A stretch of DNA of 64,000 nt from Dryas octopetala (taxonomy: Eukaryota; Streptophyta; Magnoliopsida; Rosales; Rosaceae): the NCBI GenBank assembly GCA_963921425.1, contig OY992832.1:15908835-15972834 (forward strand), in the 5' to 3' direction. Position numbers and translations under genes: made by a program. Each line of letters begins with the position of its first letter. The stretch's first letter is position 1. Below are positions 22,441 to 33,654 of this stretch, one piece after another. The notes below the pieces were generated by a model, which did not search any database, was not told the DNA's origin, and worked only from the letters and a program-made list of their open reading frames with translations.

Positions 22441-23845
22441 TCAAATATAAAGGTATAAGGCTAGACTAGAAGCCAAGGGATTTACTTAAAATGAGGGAAT
22501 AGATTACACAGAGACTTTTTCACTTGCTTCTACCAAAGATGTGTTTCGGATCATAATGGCTCTAGTTGCACATTTCAATATAAAGCTACACCATATGGAT
22601 ATTAAGACAACATTTTTTAATGAAGACTTGGGGGAGGAGCTATACATGGCCCAACCTGAAGGTTACATCGAGCATGGAACTGAACACATGGACTGTAAGC
22701 TTAAATAGTCAATCTATGGCATGAAGCAAGCTTCAAGGCAGTGGTACTTGAAATTTGACTCAGTTGTGGTCTCTAATGGTTTTGTGGATAATCCCTTAGA
22801 TGATCAGTGCAATTATCTTAAGGTCAGTGGGAGCCATTTCATCTTCCTTGTACTCTATGTAGATGACATTCTTTTGGCTAATTGTGACTTGAATTTGTTA
22901 AATGAGACCAAGTCTTTTCTTTCAAATAGTTTTGACATGAAATACTTAGGTGAAGCTTCATTTGTTATGGGTATCGAAATCTGCAGAGATAGAAAACAAG
23001 GCATTTTAGGACTTTCACAAAGGAATTACATCAACAGGGTCCTTAAGAGGTTTAATATGCAAACTTGTACATCAGGTGAGGCTCCTATGAGTAAGCTGCA
23101 TCAAGGTCATTGTCCTAGAAATGAAATTGAAAAGGCTGCAATGAACTCTAAGCCCTATGCTTCTTTAGTTGGCAGCCTTATGTATGCACAAGCGTGCACT
23201 AGGCCAGATTTAGCACACTCAGTTTCTATGCTTAGCAGATACCAGCTTAATCCAGGTCAGCAACATTAGATTGCAAGGAAGAAGATCTTGAGATATCTAC
23301 AACGAACCAAGGACTATATGCTGGTTTATAGAATAAGTGAAGAACTAGAGGTGTTAGGATATGGAGACTCAGATTTTTCTGGTGACACTGATGATTACAA
23401 GTCAACTACTGGTTACATTTTCATGTTGGCTGGTGGAGCTATATCTTGGAAGAGCACTAAGCAGACACTTACACCTACTTCCACTATGCAAGCTGAATTT
23501 GTGGCACTACATGAAACTGTTGTGCAAGCCTTGTGGCTTAGGAATTTCATTAAGGAGATTAAGATAGTGGATTCAATTACAGACCCTTTGATTTTATTTT
23601 GTGATAACAGCGCTGTAGTGTTCTTTGCCAAGAACAACAAGAGATCTTTAAGTTCCAGACATATAGAGCCTAAGTATTTGATGGTGAGAGAAATAATTAG
23701 AAATGGAGAGTTGCAGGTAGTGCACATTCCCACAAAGGCACAGTTGGCAGATCCTTTCACTAAAGCATTACCAGTTAAAGTTTTCTTAGATTTTGTTCCC
23801 AAAATGGGATTAGCTAATCGAGAGAATTTAGAATCTATTGATTAG
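22441..23845 (+). pseudogene. Truncated Copia element (RT-RNase H end), plus strand
   Basis: The RT begins near YKARLEAKGFT and includes LHHMDIKTTF, QPEGYIEHG, YGMKQASRQWY and LVLYVDDILLA. RNase H follows (GYGDSDFSGDTDDYKSTTGY, LFCDNSAVVFFAKN, SSRHIEPKYLMVREII) and ends ANRENLESID at 23845. In-frame stops occur near 22460, 22480, 22707 and 23268. It is of a different Copia lineage from the minus-strand fragment it abuts. Confidence 0.8.
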
Positions 23846-24402
23846 TGGAAGTAACTTATCTTCTGTTTTAGTCTATTTTCTTTTGCAACATTTTGTTATT
23901 TCCATTTGCAGACACTTAATTTTACGTAGTTTTTAGTTTTTAATATAAGATTTTTGGTTTTTATCATTTTTTGTTTCAAGAGTATCATTGCAGTGAATTC
24001 TCATACTTGTTAAGGTTATAGTTATAAGTTATGTACTTATAGAATCACAAGTTTTGTCTTGTGGAAAAGCTTCAATTTAGAAGCATCAGTAAGGTTTTCT
24101 TTTCAAAATCCTAAAGCATAAAACATATGGTTTCTGAATTTAAATTCAATGTTTTATGTCTTGGTTTTTATTCCATATCTTTGTTGGTGGTTTATGTGGT
24201 TTTGATCTCGGCTTTAGTGGTTGCAGAGTTCTTATGCTTAGTTAAGTATATAATTTTCTACAATTCAATGTTGATGGTTAAAACTGACCAAGCCTTGAAG
24301 TAAGTTTAGATCTTGCATGGTTTGCTCATGTGATCACTAAGGATTCTTTGTTCAGGTTTTGTTGTTCTTGTTGATTCAGTCATGTGCCAGCTATGTTGTC
24401 AG
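23846..24402. other. Probable 3' UTR/LTR remnant of the plus-strand Copia fragment
   Basis: AT-rich sequence directly after the RNase H stop, with no gene. I found no second LTR to pair with it, so its boundaries are unresolved. Confidence 0.35.
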
Positions 24403-24700
24403 TGTTGATGCAAATTTCCGTAAGAGAGATGCAACAACTTAGAAATGGTGACCTAGCTGATCCGAAGTCTTGCTGGATGATGACGTGAGATCTTTCTGTA
24501 AGAGAAAACAAGATCAAAGGAGATGAACCGGTGTGGTACCAGCCAAACACGCTCCGATGATAAAGTCAGTGATGTTTGTTTGATGGTAGGTGAGGAAGAA
24601 CAAAGGATGAACTTGGGAGAATAGGAAGAACAAGGCAAATGTTCTGGGCTTATTCCCAGCAATGGTGGTTTTGTGTTCTTTTTCATGTATGCCTATAGTG
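24403..24700 (-). repeat. Truncated gypsy LTR (same family as 6540-7596)
   Basis: It starts TGTTGATGCAAATTTCCGTAAG and shares CAAGATCAAAGGAGATGAACC, GTGTGGTACCAGCCA and CGCTCCGATGAT with the full-length LTRs, at clearly lower identity. The match fades after about 300 bp. This is an older, deleted insertion. Confidence 0.75.
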
Positions 24701-24719
24701 TGTATCTGGTGTATTGATA

Positions 24720-25380
24720 TAAGAAGTTTACATGCACAACATGCACGTTATCTCACTAGATCACCCTACATGATGGTCTTTTGTGCAAAATAAATTAAAT
24801 TATAAAGATGTTCATTGCACGCAGTTTTATTAACTTTTTTTCTTTCCCAAAAGAAAAAGTTATGAGCTGTATATATATGAAACTATTTCTCAAATTGTTG
24901 TATTGTTTTTGTTAATGTCATAATTAATTGGAGTGCAAGATAGTCAAAAAATAAAAAAAAACATCAGGAGATATAAGCGCATACTCAGATGCGCTCCGTG
25001 ATTACACATAGGGACATAAATAAAAGAAGATGAATGCAAAGTACGTAGTTAAAACGTTAGGTCATCCATGACCTAAGCCAAGGCAGATCTGCCATTGCTT
25101 GATCCTGTTAGAATTGCTGAGAAAATGAGAGAAAGAGAGAGAGAAGGAAAAATCCAAAGAGATCATATTGCTTCATGTAAGTATTACAGAAGGAGAGGAC
25201 ATGACTTTATATACTCTTAGTAACTAACTGTAACAGTAAAACTTATTAACTACTAACTCATACACTAACAGATCCTACTCCTCCTCATCAGCCAATTCTA
25301 GCATCTGCACCATCAAACCCATCACTTTAACCAAAAGAAAAAAAAGAATTGTAAAACTGACACTTAATTTGTAACTTATG
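24720..25380 (-). other. Duplicate of the ankyrin upstream region (copy C promoter fragment)
   Basis: Homologous to about 18960-19390. Shared blocks include GTTTTATTAACTTT, AAAAGTTATGAGC, AAAACGTTAG.TCATCCATGACC and GGCAGATC..CCATTGCTTGATCC. No ankyrin exon lies to its left, where Copia and LTR sequence is found instead. It is interrupted by the small solo LTR at 25106-25270. Confidence 0.6.
25106..25270. repeat. Small solo LTR (165 bp) with GATCC target duplication
   Basis: It starts TGTTAGAATTGCTGAG and ends CATACACTAACA, with inverted termini TGTTAG/CTAACA. It is flanked by GATCC at 25101-25105 and 25271-25275. The paralogous region near 19300 has CTTGATCC without the insert, giving an empty-site comparison. 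It resembles a TRIM or small Copia LTR. Confidence 0.8.
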
Positions 25381-25544
25381 TTAATATCTATACTTTTTCT
25401 GTAAATTTGTTCTTTTAGTATTTTTAATGTCAATTATTGTTTCTTTTTATTGTCAATTATTGTTTTTTATTTTATGTGAGAATCTGGAATGTTGTCACAC
25501 ATTATAAACTTATAATCTTGTATAAGTGCTTATGGATAAAAAAA

Positions 25545-26740
25545 AGTGTTTAGAACATTGGGCTGTGAGCTACCCATGTGAGTTGGTCATATTTCATACC
25601 TCCAGCTACCTGAGCCCAGCCCAGCAGCAGCCTGCCTTCTGCTTTTTCATCTGTTCCATCATTCCATCAGTCCCAAAAGAAAATCTCAGGCCCACATTTC
25701 ATTCCATCAGCTTAGATGCAAGAGTGATCGATGAGTAGTTTGGGCAATCCTAGTCAACAATTTGGATTTATGTATGTACATTATTACTTGGTATTGACGT
25801 ATGTTCAATGTTTGAAACAAATTTGTACTTCTGACCACTTTAAAGGTTTACCTTCCCTCTTTCAGTTACTAGAGCTGATTTGGTCACCTGGAAATGAGTA
25901 CCTTCTATTGTTTTAGCTAAAACAAAGCAGACTAAATACAAATTTTTCAAAACTTCCCAATAGATCCTAGTTGTGTTCTGTTTTGGTCATTCGATCTGCA
26001 GCCAAAAGAAGGCCATTCTTGCTTTTCAGTGGACTTTTTTTTACCCTTCCAAATACCAGCTAGGGATCTCGATCCAATTAAACATCCTACCAACCTCCAC
26101 TAATTTCTAAGATATGATGCTTCTTTAGTTTCTCTTTTTGCAATAGCTTAAATCTTAATTATGATTTCTTCACATTTATCAAATATTAATTACAAACTGG
26201 AAGACTCGAGTCCAAATTAGTATGCTTGTTTGAGAGTGTTCTTTTCTTAAGGTGGCACCCTAGCAATCAATTATGTTAGGTCAGGGTCAAGCAGATTCAG
26301 CCTAACGCGCTGTTCTGTTTTCAAAATTCAAATTTTACAAGTACGGTTTGCAACGTTGCAAAAGAATACAACCAAGTAGAAGACAAATAGTGGCAAATGT
26401 TCATTTGATCCTTGAAATGAACTTCTTGGCATATTGACTAATATATATCTTGAGAACTTCCTATGGTTGTAACTTCAGACTTTTATTTTTTATCTGACTT
26501 CAGACTTTTCTTTGTGCTAGTGATAATTGGTAACAGTTGATGCTTTCACAGTTTCACTTATGGTATGTGTAACACGCTCTGCAAAATCAAAAGAATTTTT
26601 CAATCTAGAATTATTTGCGCATTGATGATGGTGCTGGACAGCCTTTCGTAAAAAATCCGGAGTACACAATTCATTAAGGGTACTTGGTATCATAATCCAT
26701 TGAACTTAAAATATTTATGCAATTAAAAAGGTTATGGGAA
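25545..26740 (+). pseudogene. Phosphatase-gene fragment, copy c: promoter fused to intron, coding exons deleted
   Basis: 25545-25710 matches the phosphatase upstream region (43840-44030), including GAGTTGGTCAT, CCCAGCAGCAGCCTGCCTTCT and CCCAAAAGAAAATC. From about 25715 the match jumps to the intron at about 45075 (TGCAAGAGTGATCGATGAGTAG, TTTGGGCAA) and continues to about 46350 (AAAAGAATTTTTC, GCATTGATGATGGTGCTGGA). The segment that would hold exons 1 and 2 is absent. Junction at about 25710. Confidence 0.7.
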
Positions 26741-26875
26741 AAAAAAAAAAAAAAAAAAAGAACCCCAACTAAGACTGGGAGAGCTATCGATCGCTTCATG
26801 CTTTCTATCTGAGCATTGAGTTACTTTTAATTCACTCACAAATCATGATTCAATTTAATTTCCACCTTTCTCTTG

Positions 26876-27669
26876 TCAATATAGAGCTTCAGTAGTACCT
26901 TTCTCGACAGCAACGGGGAAAATCTTCCTAATTTTCTTATATATAAATTCCACACATTCACATAATGCCTGATACAGAGGAAATTGCACTAGCCCGAACA
27001 CAGTAACTGGAAGAAGGGCAACAATGTAAACCAGAGACCTAGTCCATTTCTTCTGGAGACCATTAATCAAAAGAAAATTAGTAGCACTGAAGGCGAGCAT
27101 GGTAGTTAATTAGTTATCACGGAGGAGAAGAGTAAGGCGAATCCAAATTTTAGCTTGCGCGGGAGCGAGTGACAAAAATATGGATACTCAAAGGGAGAGG
27201 TTAGGATAGAGAGGAACATTACGACAGAAGCCAATGAGCAGGCTAGCGAGGCAATGTCCATGATGGTGAAGACCCAGAAGAAAGGAGAATCCAAGAAAAA
27301 ATGAAAGCCATTATTTGGGTCATTACCCCCAGGAACCGTGTACGTCGCTGCAAGACCAAAGTGGCCACTAGGACTGCCACGACTGTGCATGCCTGAGTGG
27401 TGTCTTTCATCCAGGCTTGTGCCAACTTCAGAAGCTCTTCGTGTTGTTCATTGAACAGCTCCATTGCTATCTGATTATCTTGGTTGCGGTGCTTGGTGTA
27501 ATTACATGGTACTATCTTTTTCACACTCTGCAGGGTGCACATACGTACGATGATGAGTAATGCTAGATATATCATATTTTTTTATATTACATTACATTGA
27601 TCTCAAAGTTAACTGACCTGCATCCAACGCAACTCATCTTGCAATTGCATGGCAAGACCACTTAACTCC
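26876..27669 (-). pseudogene. Ankyrin-PGG gene 3' fragment, copy C
   Basis: It holds the last ~50 bp of exon 4 (27669-27618, ending at a GTCAGT donor) and the PGG exon (27537-26876), about 95% identical by eye to copy B. Compared with copy B, one A is missing near 27352 (GCTGCAAGACC versus GCTGCAAAGACC), which shifts frame just before the PGG motif. About 8 bp are inserted near 27107 (GTTAATTAGTTATC). Exon 4 is cut off at about 27670 and the upstream exons are missing. Non-functional. Confidence 0.85.
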
Positions 27670-27780
27670 CTGGAAGTAAACGGAAGACATAACTTCCCTG
27701 GAAGTCTCTGGAAAAGAAAGCTCGAGCATCTTTTGGTAGAGAGTTTCATCACTCTCTGAAAAACATTAACTTCATCACTT

Positions 27781-28190
27781 CTGACGTGAGGTTATTTTAG
27801 CCTGATTTGTGCTTTAAAGGTTTACCTTCCCTTTTTCCGTTAATAAAGCTGATTTGGTCACCTGGAGTACCTTATATTGTTTTAGCTAAAACAAAGCTGA
27901 CTAAATACAAATTTTTCAAAATTTCCCAATAGATCCTAGTTGTGTTCTTTTTTAGTCCACATTCTGCAGCCAAAATGAGGTCATTCTGGTTTTCAGTGGA
28001 CTGTTTTTTTTCTCTTCCAAATACCAGTCTGCAGTACTGACCCTACTGGGATCTCCACTTAATCATCCTACCAACCTCCACCAACTCTAAGATGCTTCTT
28101 TAATTAGTTTCTCGATCTTTTTGCTATGGCTTAAATCTTAGGAAATAACTTGCTTATCCCCCTTATTGGGGATGTGGCATCACATAGAGA

Positions 28191-28233
<43 letters not shown>

Positions 28234-28567
28234 GATGCCACATCCCCAATAACAGGGATAGGCAAGTCCCTCTCGATCTAAATCTTTATTATGTTTTCTT
28301 CACATTTATCAGAAACTATATTACAAATTGGAAGATCGGACTTGAGACCAAATTAGCATGCTTGTTTGAGAGTGTGCTTTTCTTGAGATTGCACCCTGGC
28401 AATCAATTCTGTTAGGTCAGGGTCAAGCAGATTCAGCCTAAGGCGCTGTTCTGTTTTCATAAATTAAATTTTACAGAGTAGAAGACAAATATTGGCAAAT
28501 GTTCATGAATTGATCCTTGAAATGAACTTTTTGGCATATTGACTGATATATACGTTCAGAGCTTCCT
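27781..28567 (+). pseudogene. Second duplicated piece of the phosphatase intron
   Basis: It matches about 25820-26460 and 45430-46100: GGTTATTTTAG.CTGATTTGTGCTTT, TAGCTAAAACAAAGCTGACTAA, CCAATAG.TCCTAGTTGTGTTC and TGCACCCTGGCAATCAATTC. It continues after the Copia insertion at 33954-34140 (TAACATGCTCTGCAAAATAAAAAG). It contains the small MITE at 28141. Confidence 0.7.
28141..28278. mobile_element. Small fold-back MITE with (GA)n loop (138 bp)
   Basis: The arms are TTGGGGATGTGGCATCAC and GTGATGCCACATCCCCAA, a perfect 18-bp inverted repeat, with outer CTTGC.TATCCC and GGGATA.GCAAG. The loop is mainly GAGAGA. Flanks TAAATCTTA (28132-28140) and TAAATCTTT (28279-28287) look like a 9-bp target duplication. 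The duplicate at about 26150 lacks the insert. Confidence 0.8.
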
Positions 28568-28804
28568 ATAGGACAAAAACGTATTATTAAAATAACAAAT
28601 TAAACAAAAGCCAATTATTAACACCCTCCCTTAAACTGAATGTCTTCAGACATCAGTTTAGAGTTATCTACTCCAGCTCTTGTGCATCACACGCTTCCTT
28701 CATTGAATATACTCGAAGCAAATTCTGAAGCTTTATAAACACAGCTGGCTTAAGAGCCTTTGTCATAATATCTGCAATTTGGTCTTCACTTCTGCAATAA
28801 ACTA

Positions 28805-31654
28805 CTTCAATTACCTCACTTTGCAGAGATCACGCAGAAAATGATACCGTACATCCATATGCTTGCTTCTACCATGAAAGACTGGATTTTTCGAAAGTCT
28901 GATTGCAGACATATTATCACAATAAACTATTGTTGGATCTTTTTGATGATAACCCAGTACTTCAAGTAACCTTCTTAGCCAAATTGCTTGGCAGGCACAA
29001 GACGTTGCAGCAACGAACTCAGCTTCAGTTGTGGACAAAGTCACAATTAGTTGTTTCTTAGATGACCATGAAATAGCTCCAAACCCCATCATGAACACAT
29101 ATCCTGATGTGCTTTTTCTGCCATCTACATCACCAACATAGTCACTATCAGCAAAGCCATATAAATCCAAAAACGCACCTGACCTTGTTTCTTTTCCATT
29201 CAGCACTCCAAAATCGATTGTGCCCTTCAGGTATCGAAAAATTCTCTTGACTGCAGAGAGATAAAGCTCAGTTGGGCATTCCATATATCTTCTTATGAGA
29301 CTCACTGCATGCGCGCATGATGTCCGGCTTGGTTGTAGTTAAATACATCAACCTTCCTACAATCTGCTTATAGAGAGTAGAATTCACTTTCTTTCCTTCA
29401 GAATTCTTCTTGAGTTTCAAACCATGTTCCGTTGGAGTGTTGACTGCATTGCAATCTTTCATTCGAAACCTCTCCAGAATTTCTTAAACATATTTCTTCT
29501 GTGTGATAAATATGCCACTAGGTGATTGTACCACTTCAATGCCAAGAAAGTAGCGCATCAATCCTAGGTCTGTTATGTCAAATTCTGTCATCATTGATTT
29601 TTTAAAATCAGCAAACATGCCCTTATCATTACCTGTAAAGATCATATCATCCACATACAAGCACACTAGAAGTATATATCTTCCCTCCATCTCTAATTTT
29701 TACGAAAAATGTGTGCTCATATGGGCATTTCTGGAAGCCTTCTCTTAGAAAATAAGACTATATCTGACTGTACCAAACTTTAGGGCTTGTTTCAGTCCAT
29801 ATAGAGCCTTTTTCAATTTGTACACCTTGTTCTCATCTCCTTTTTGCACATACCCTGGAGGTTGCTCTACATACACATGCTTCTGTAAGTCACCATGTAG
29901 AAAAGCTGACTTCACGTCTAGTTCAAAAATGGGCCATAAGTTTTGTGCTGCAATGGAAAGTACCAGTCGGATGGTGTCATGCCTTACAACCGGAGCAAAC
30001 ACTTCTTTGTAATCAACTCCGAATTCTTGCTTATAACCTTTTGCCACCAGACATGCTTTATGTTTCTCCACTGCACCCTTCTCATTCAATTTTGTCTTGT
30101 AGACCCATTTGACACCGATCACTGATTCTTCTCAATTGCCTTAATCTCATCATCCATGGCCTTCTGCCACTTTGCTTCTTTGACCGCATCTTGAAATGTT
30201 ATACGATCACTATCTGCATATAAAGCAAAATGAGCAATTGTATCTTCATCAAATTGATGGCTGGACTTGACAAATTTGATGGCTGGACTTCACTTGATAC
30301 AATTTCAGAAGAAACTGATGGTTGTCGTTGCTGATTGACTTCTACGCCTCCTTCTTCTTCATCAAAACTTACTGAAGTATGACTTGACTGCTGCCCAAAT
30401 TGTTATTAGTCCAATTCCACATCTTTTCTTCAGAAAAAAAATAACATCTCGACTAATAACAAATTTCTTAGTAACTGGATTAAATAATTTGTAAGCCTTG
30501 GAAGAGTCACTAGCTTACACCAAGAAAGACACACTTCTCACCCTTGTCATCAAGCTTCTTTCTTTTCTGATCTGGTATATGTGCATAGGCGAGACACCCA
30601 AAAATTTTGAAATGGTCTACAGCAGGTTTGTGGTCACTCCAAGCTTCTTCAGGTGTCATGTTTTAAACAGCAAATGTGAGACTTCTGTTCAGTACATGAA
30701 TGCTCCAGTTGACTGCTTCAGGCCAAAAACTCTTTGGAATTCTGTCATTTGTCAGCATGTTCCGTACCATATTTAAAATGGTACGATTCTTCCTCTCGGA
30801 CACACTTTTTTTTCTGCGGTGTATAGGATGTTGTAAGCTACTTCCGAATATCATACAAGGCACAAAAGCTTGCAAATTCTTTTAAAGTGTATTCACCACC
30901 TCGATCATTTCGAAGAATCTTGATTGTTGTCCCTGTTCCATTCTCAACAAGGGCTTTAAATGTTTTGAATGCAGCTAGAGCATCTGACTTTTCCTGTAAA
31001 AAATAAACCCACGTTTTTCTGCTAGAGTCATCAATAAAAGAAATAAATATTTCTTTTTTCCATTAGATACCAGATTGATGGGCCCACAGATGTCGGAATA
31101 GATCAGCTCCAGTGGTTTACGAGCTCTCCATGCCTTTCCTTTTAGGAACTGATCACGGTGTTGCTTGCTAACAACACATTCTTCGCAAATTGTGGAATGA
31201 GGAAGTCTAGTCACCATTTTCTTATTATGAAGTGTCTTTAAACCTCTGAAATTCAGATGACCATAGCAAGCATGCCATAGCCAAGCTGAATCATTCAACC
31301 TTGCAGAGAAACAAGTCTGAATGTTATTCCGGATGTGCAAAGGAAACATCCTATTTGCTGTCATGAAGGCCTTTGCAATTAGCCCTTTTTGTTGGTCTTG
31401 AATTTGATAGGCTCTTTCTTTGATGATGATTGAATAACCCTTCGCATGATGGTATGAAGAGTGTTATCCTTGATCCATATTTTGATATTCCCTTTACCCA
31501 TAACAGAAACTTTGGAGTCATCTTCAAACCTCACAGTAGTTCTGTATGATTCATCAAAGTAGGAAAACATTGACTTTTTCCCACACATGTGATTGCTACA
31601 TCCACTGTCCAGGTACCATAAGTTTTGATTCGGCTCTTCCATGTTTTGACACAC
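28805..31654 (-). pseudogene. Copia pol (protease, integrase, RT, RNase H), disrupted
   Basis: The protease active-site region is YLDSGCSNHMCG (about 31610). The GAG-pre-integrase/zinc region has WLWHACYGHLNFRGLKTL and CEECVVSKQHRDQF. The integrase start is LIYSDICGP. The RT has [33 protein letters not shown] and LLVCLYVDDMIFTG. RNase H has GFADSDYVGDVDGRKSTSGY, SSKKQLIVTLSTTEAEF, VYCDNMSAI and HGRSKHMDVRYHFLRD. Multiple frameshifts and stops break the frame. Confidence 0.85.
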
Positions 31655-32709
31655 TGTTTGTGGATAAACCCACACCGATTCAACAGCCAACCATGGCTGG
31701 ACACGTGGCCGGTCAGACCCAACTTCAGTGTTTGACTTCTCAGTGGTCAAACTTTGACCTCCACATCATTACACAGCTCGGCACTTCCTCTGTCAGCTCA
31801 GATCAGATCACCACGACAAGTCCTCCGTGCCCAGTCCGACCCGAACCGATGATCTTCCAAAGGATTGAGTGTTCATCTTTTCATGGTCATCCCGGTTCGG
31901 CTCGGCTCGGCGCCGAGGGAACATCCTTTCGAGTTCTAGCGACGACCGGTTACGACTCGGAGGGGGGACTACCTACTGGATCGGCTCGGTTAGGAATTCC
32001 ATGTCCGATCCGATCACACATGGACTTCATGTATACACATAAGGACATGCGTTCGGGTCAGCTCGGCTTCCCGCCGCCATTCCAAGGAAGATCACGTTGG
32101 GACGAACCGCCACACTTAAATGCACCTGACAAGATCTTCTGACATATGGGACTTCCCAGCTCACATTCATGACTATTGAGGCAGTTCACCTGAATCTTCC
32201 ATACTTGCATTCAATGCAGCATTGAATGCAAATGAGGTGGGTAGCTGTGCATGCCACTATTCACGACCGAACGCGTGGATCTTTCTCAACCAGCCAACCA
32301 CATGCAGGTAACTTACTCATCACAATCTCCTTTGCCTATATATACCAACTTATATGTGCAAAATCAAGGATCTAGCTATCAATCCTTCACCAGAAAATAT
32401 CTACACAAAAACTTTCACTCACCCCAAGAGCATACTCAACTTGCTGAGAATAAACCCAGAACATTTACCTTGTTCTTCCCATTCTCTCAAGTTCATCCCT
32501 TGTTCTTCCTCACCTATTTTCAAACACCATCAAACACATATCACTGACTTCATCATCGAAGCGTGTTTGGCTGGTACCACACCGGTCCATCTCTTTTGAT
32601 CTTGTTTCTCTTACAGGAAGATCTTACGTCATCATCCAGCAAGACTTCGGATCAGCCAAGTCATCATTTCTAAGTTGTTGCATCTCTCTTACGGAAATTT
32701 GCATCAACA
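31655..32709 (+). repeat. Solo gypsy LTR (1,055 bp) nested in the Copia element
   Basis: It starts TGTTTGTGGATAAACCCACA and ends GGAAATTTGCATCAACA. It is homologous to the 6540-7596 LTR in opposite orientation, with substantial divergence. It is flanked by CACAC (31650-31654 and 32710-32714), a perfect 5-bp duplication. No internal element sequence remains, as expected after unequal recombination between LTRs. ORFs inside are not genes. Confidence 0.9.
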
Positions 32710-33654
32710 CACACCATCAAAAGAGTAGCTTCATCTTCATCTTCCTCCCCTTTCTCTGCAAAATTTTCTTTTTCTGCCTTTTCTTTTGACATGTTAGTGT
32801 AACATTCAGAACGAAAGTGCCCATACCTATCACAGCGAAAGCATTTGATTTTTGACTTATCAAAATTTGGCACCTTTTCAGTGGGTTAATGATAAGAGTG
32901 ACCTCTACCTCTGCCCCGAAAATCAGAATTTTGATCTCCTCTGCCTCGTCCTCGTCCTCGTCCTCGTCCTCGGCCTCTGCCCCGTCCTCGGCCTTGAGAG
33001 GTTGTGACTTGTAAAGTTTGCTCTTCAGACGTTGTATCTTGATTCTTAAGTTTTTGCTCATGAACCAGCAGGGAACTATGCAGTTTATCAATTGAAAGAT
33101 CATCAACATCATTGGACTCCTCAATTGAACGAACAACGTAATTGAACTTCGTCGTCATCGATTGAAGAATTTTTTCTACCACTATGACATCTTCCATCTT
33201 GTCACCATGAAGCCTCATTTTACCTGCTATTGCCATTGTCTTGGAGAAATAGTCATCTACTTATTCTCCTGGCTTCATTTGAAGAATCTCAAAGTCTTTG
33301 CGGAGTGCTTGAAGATGTTGACGTTTCACGTTAGTTGTGCCTTGATACTTTTTCTTTATAAAATCCCAAATCTGCTTGGAAGTATCTTTTTGAAGAATAG
33401 TCTCCAGTATTGAGCGATTGATTGCTTGGAACAGGTAGTTCTTTGCCTTAAGATCCTTCAACTTTTGGTCTTCAAATGTCTTTCTCTGTGCGTCTGTCGA
33501 TGTTTCTCCTTTTGGAGGTTCAGGAATACCAGTTTCAATGAGATTCCAGTATTCTTTAGATCTCAAAAAATTCTCCATCAGCATGCTCTAATGATCCTAA
33601 TTAATGACCATCAAAGCGAGGTATAGCAGGTTGCACAAAACTGTCAGAGGCCAT
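32710..33654 (-). pseudogene. Copia gag, disrupted
   Basis: It begins near ATG at 33654 (MASDSFVQPAIPRFDGH), is broken at once near 33600, then is open (RSKEYWNLIETGIPEPPKGE, IWDFIKKKYQGTTNVKRQHL). A long (Arg-Gly)n tract lies near 32960. The CCHC zinc knuckle CFRCDRYGHFRSEC is near 32820. The frame breaks again between the RG tract and the knuckle. Its 3' end is cut by the solo LTR. When one copy of the 5-bp target duplication is discounted, the frame runs on into the protease part. Confidence 0.8.

Noticed and set aside
31546..32142. 198-residue plus-strand ORF
   Set aside because: It spans the Copia/solo-LTR border and lies mostly in LTR sequence; not a gene.
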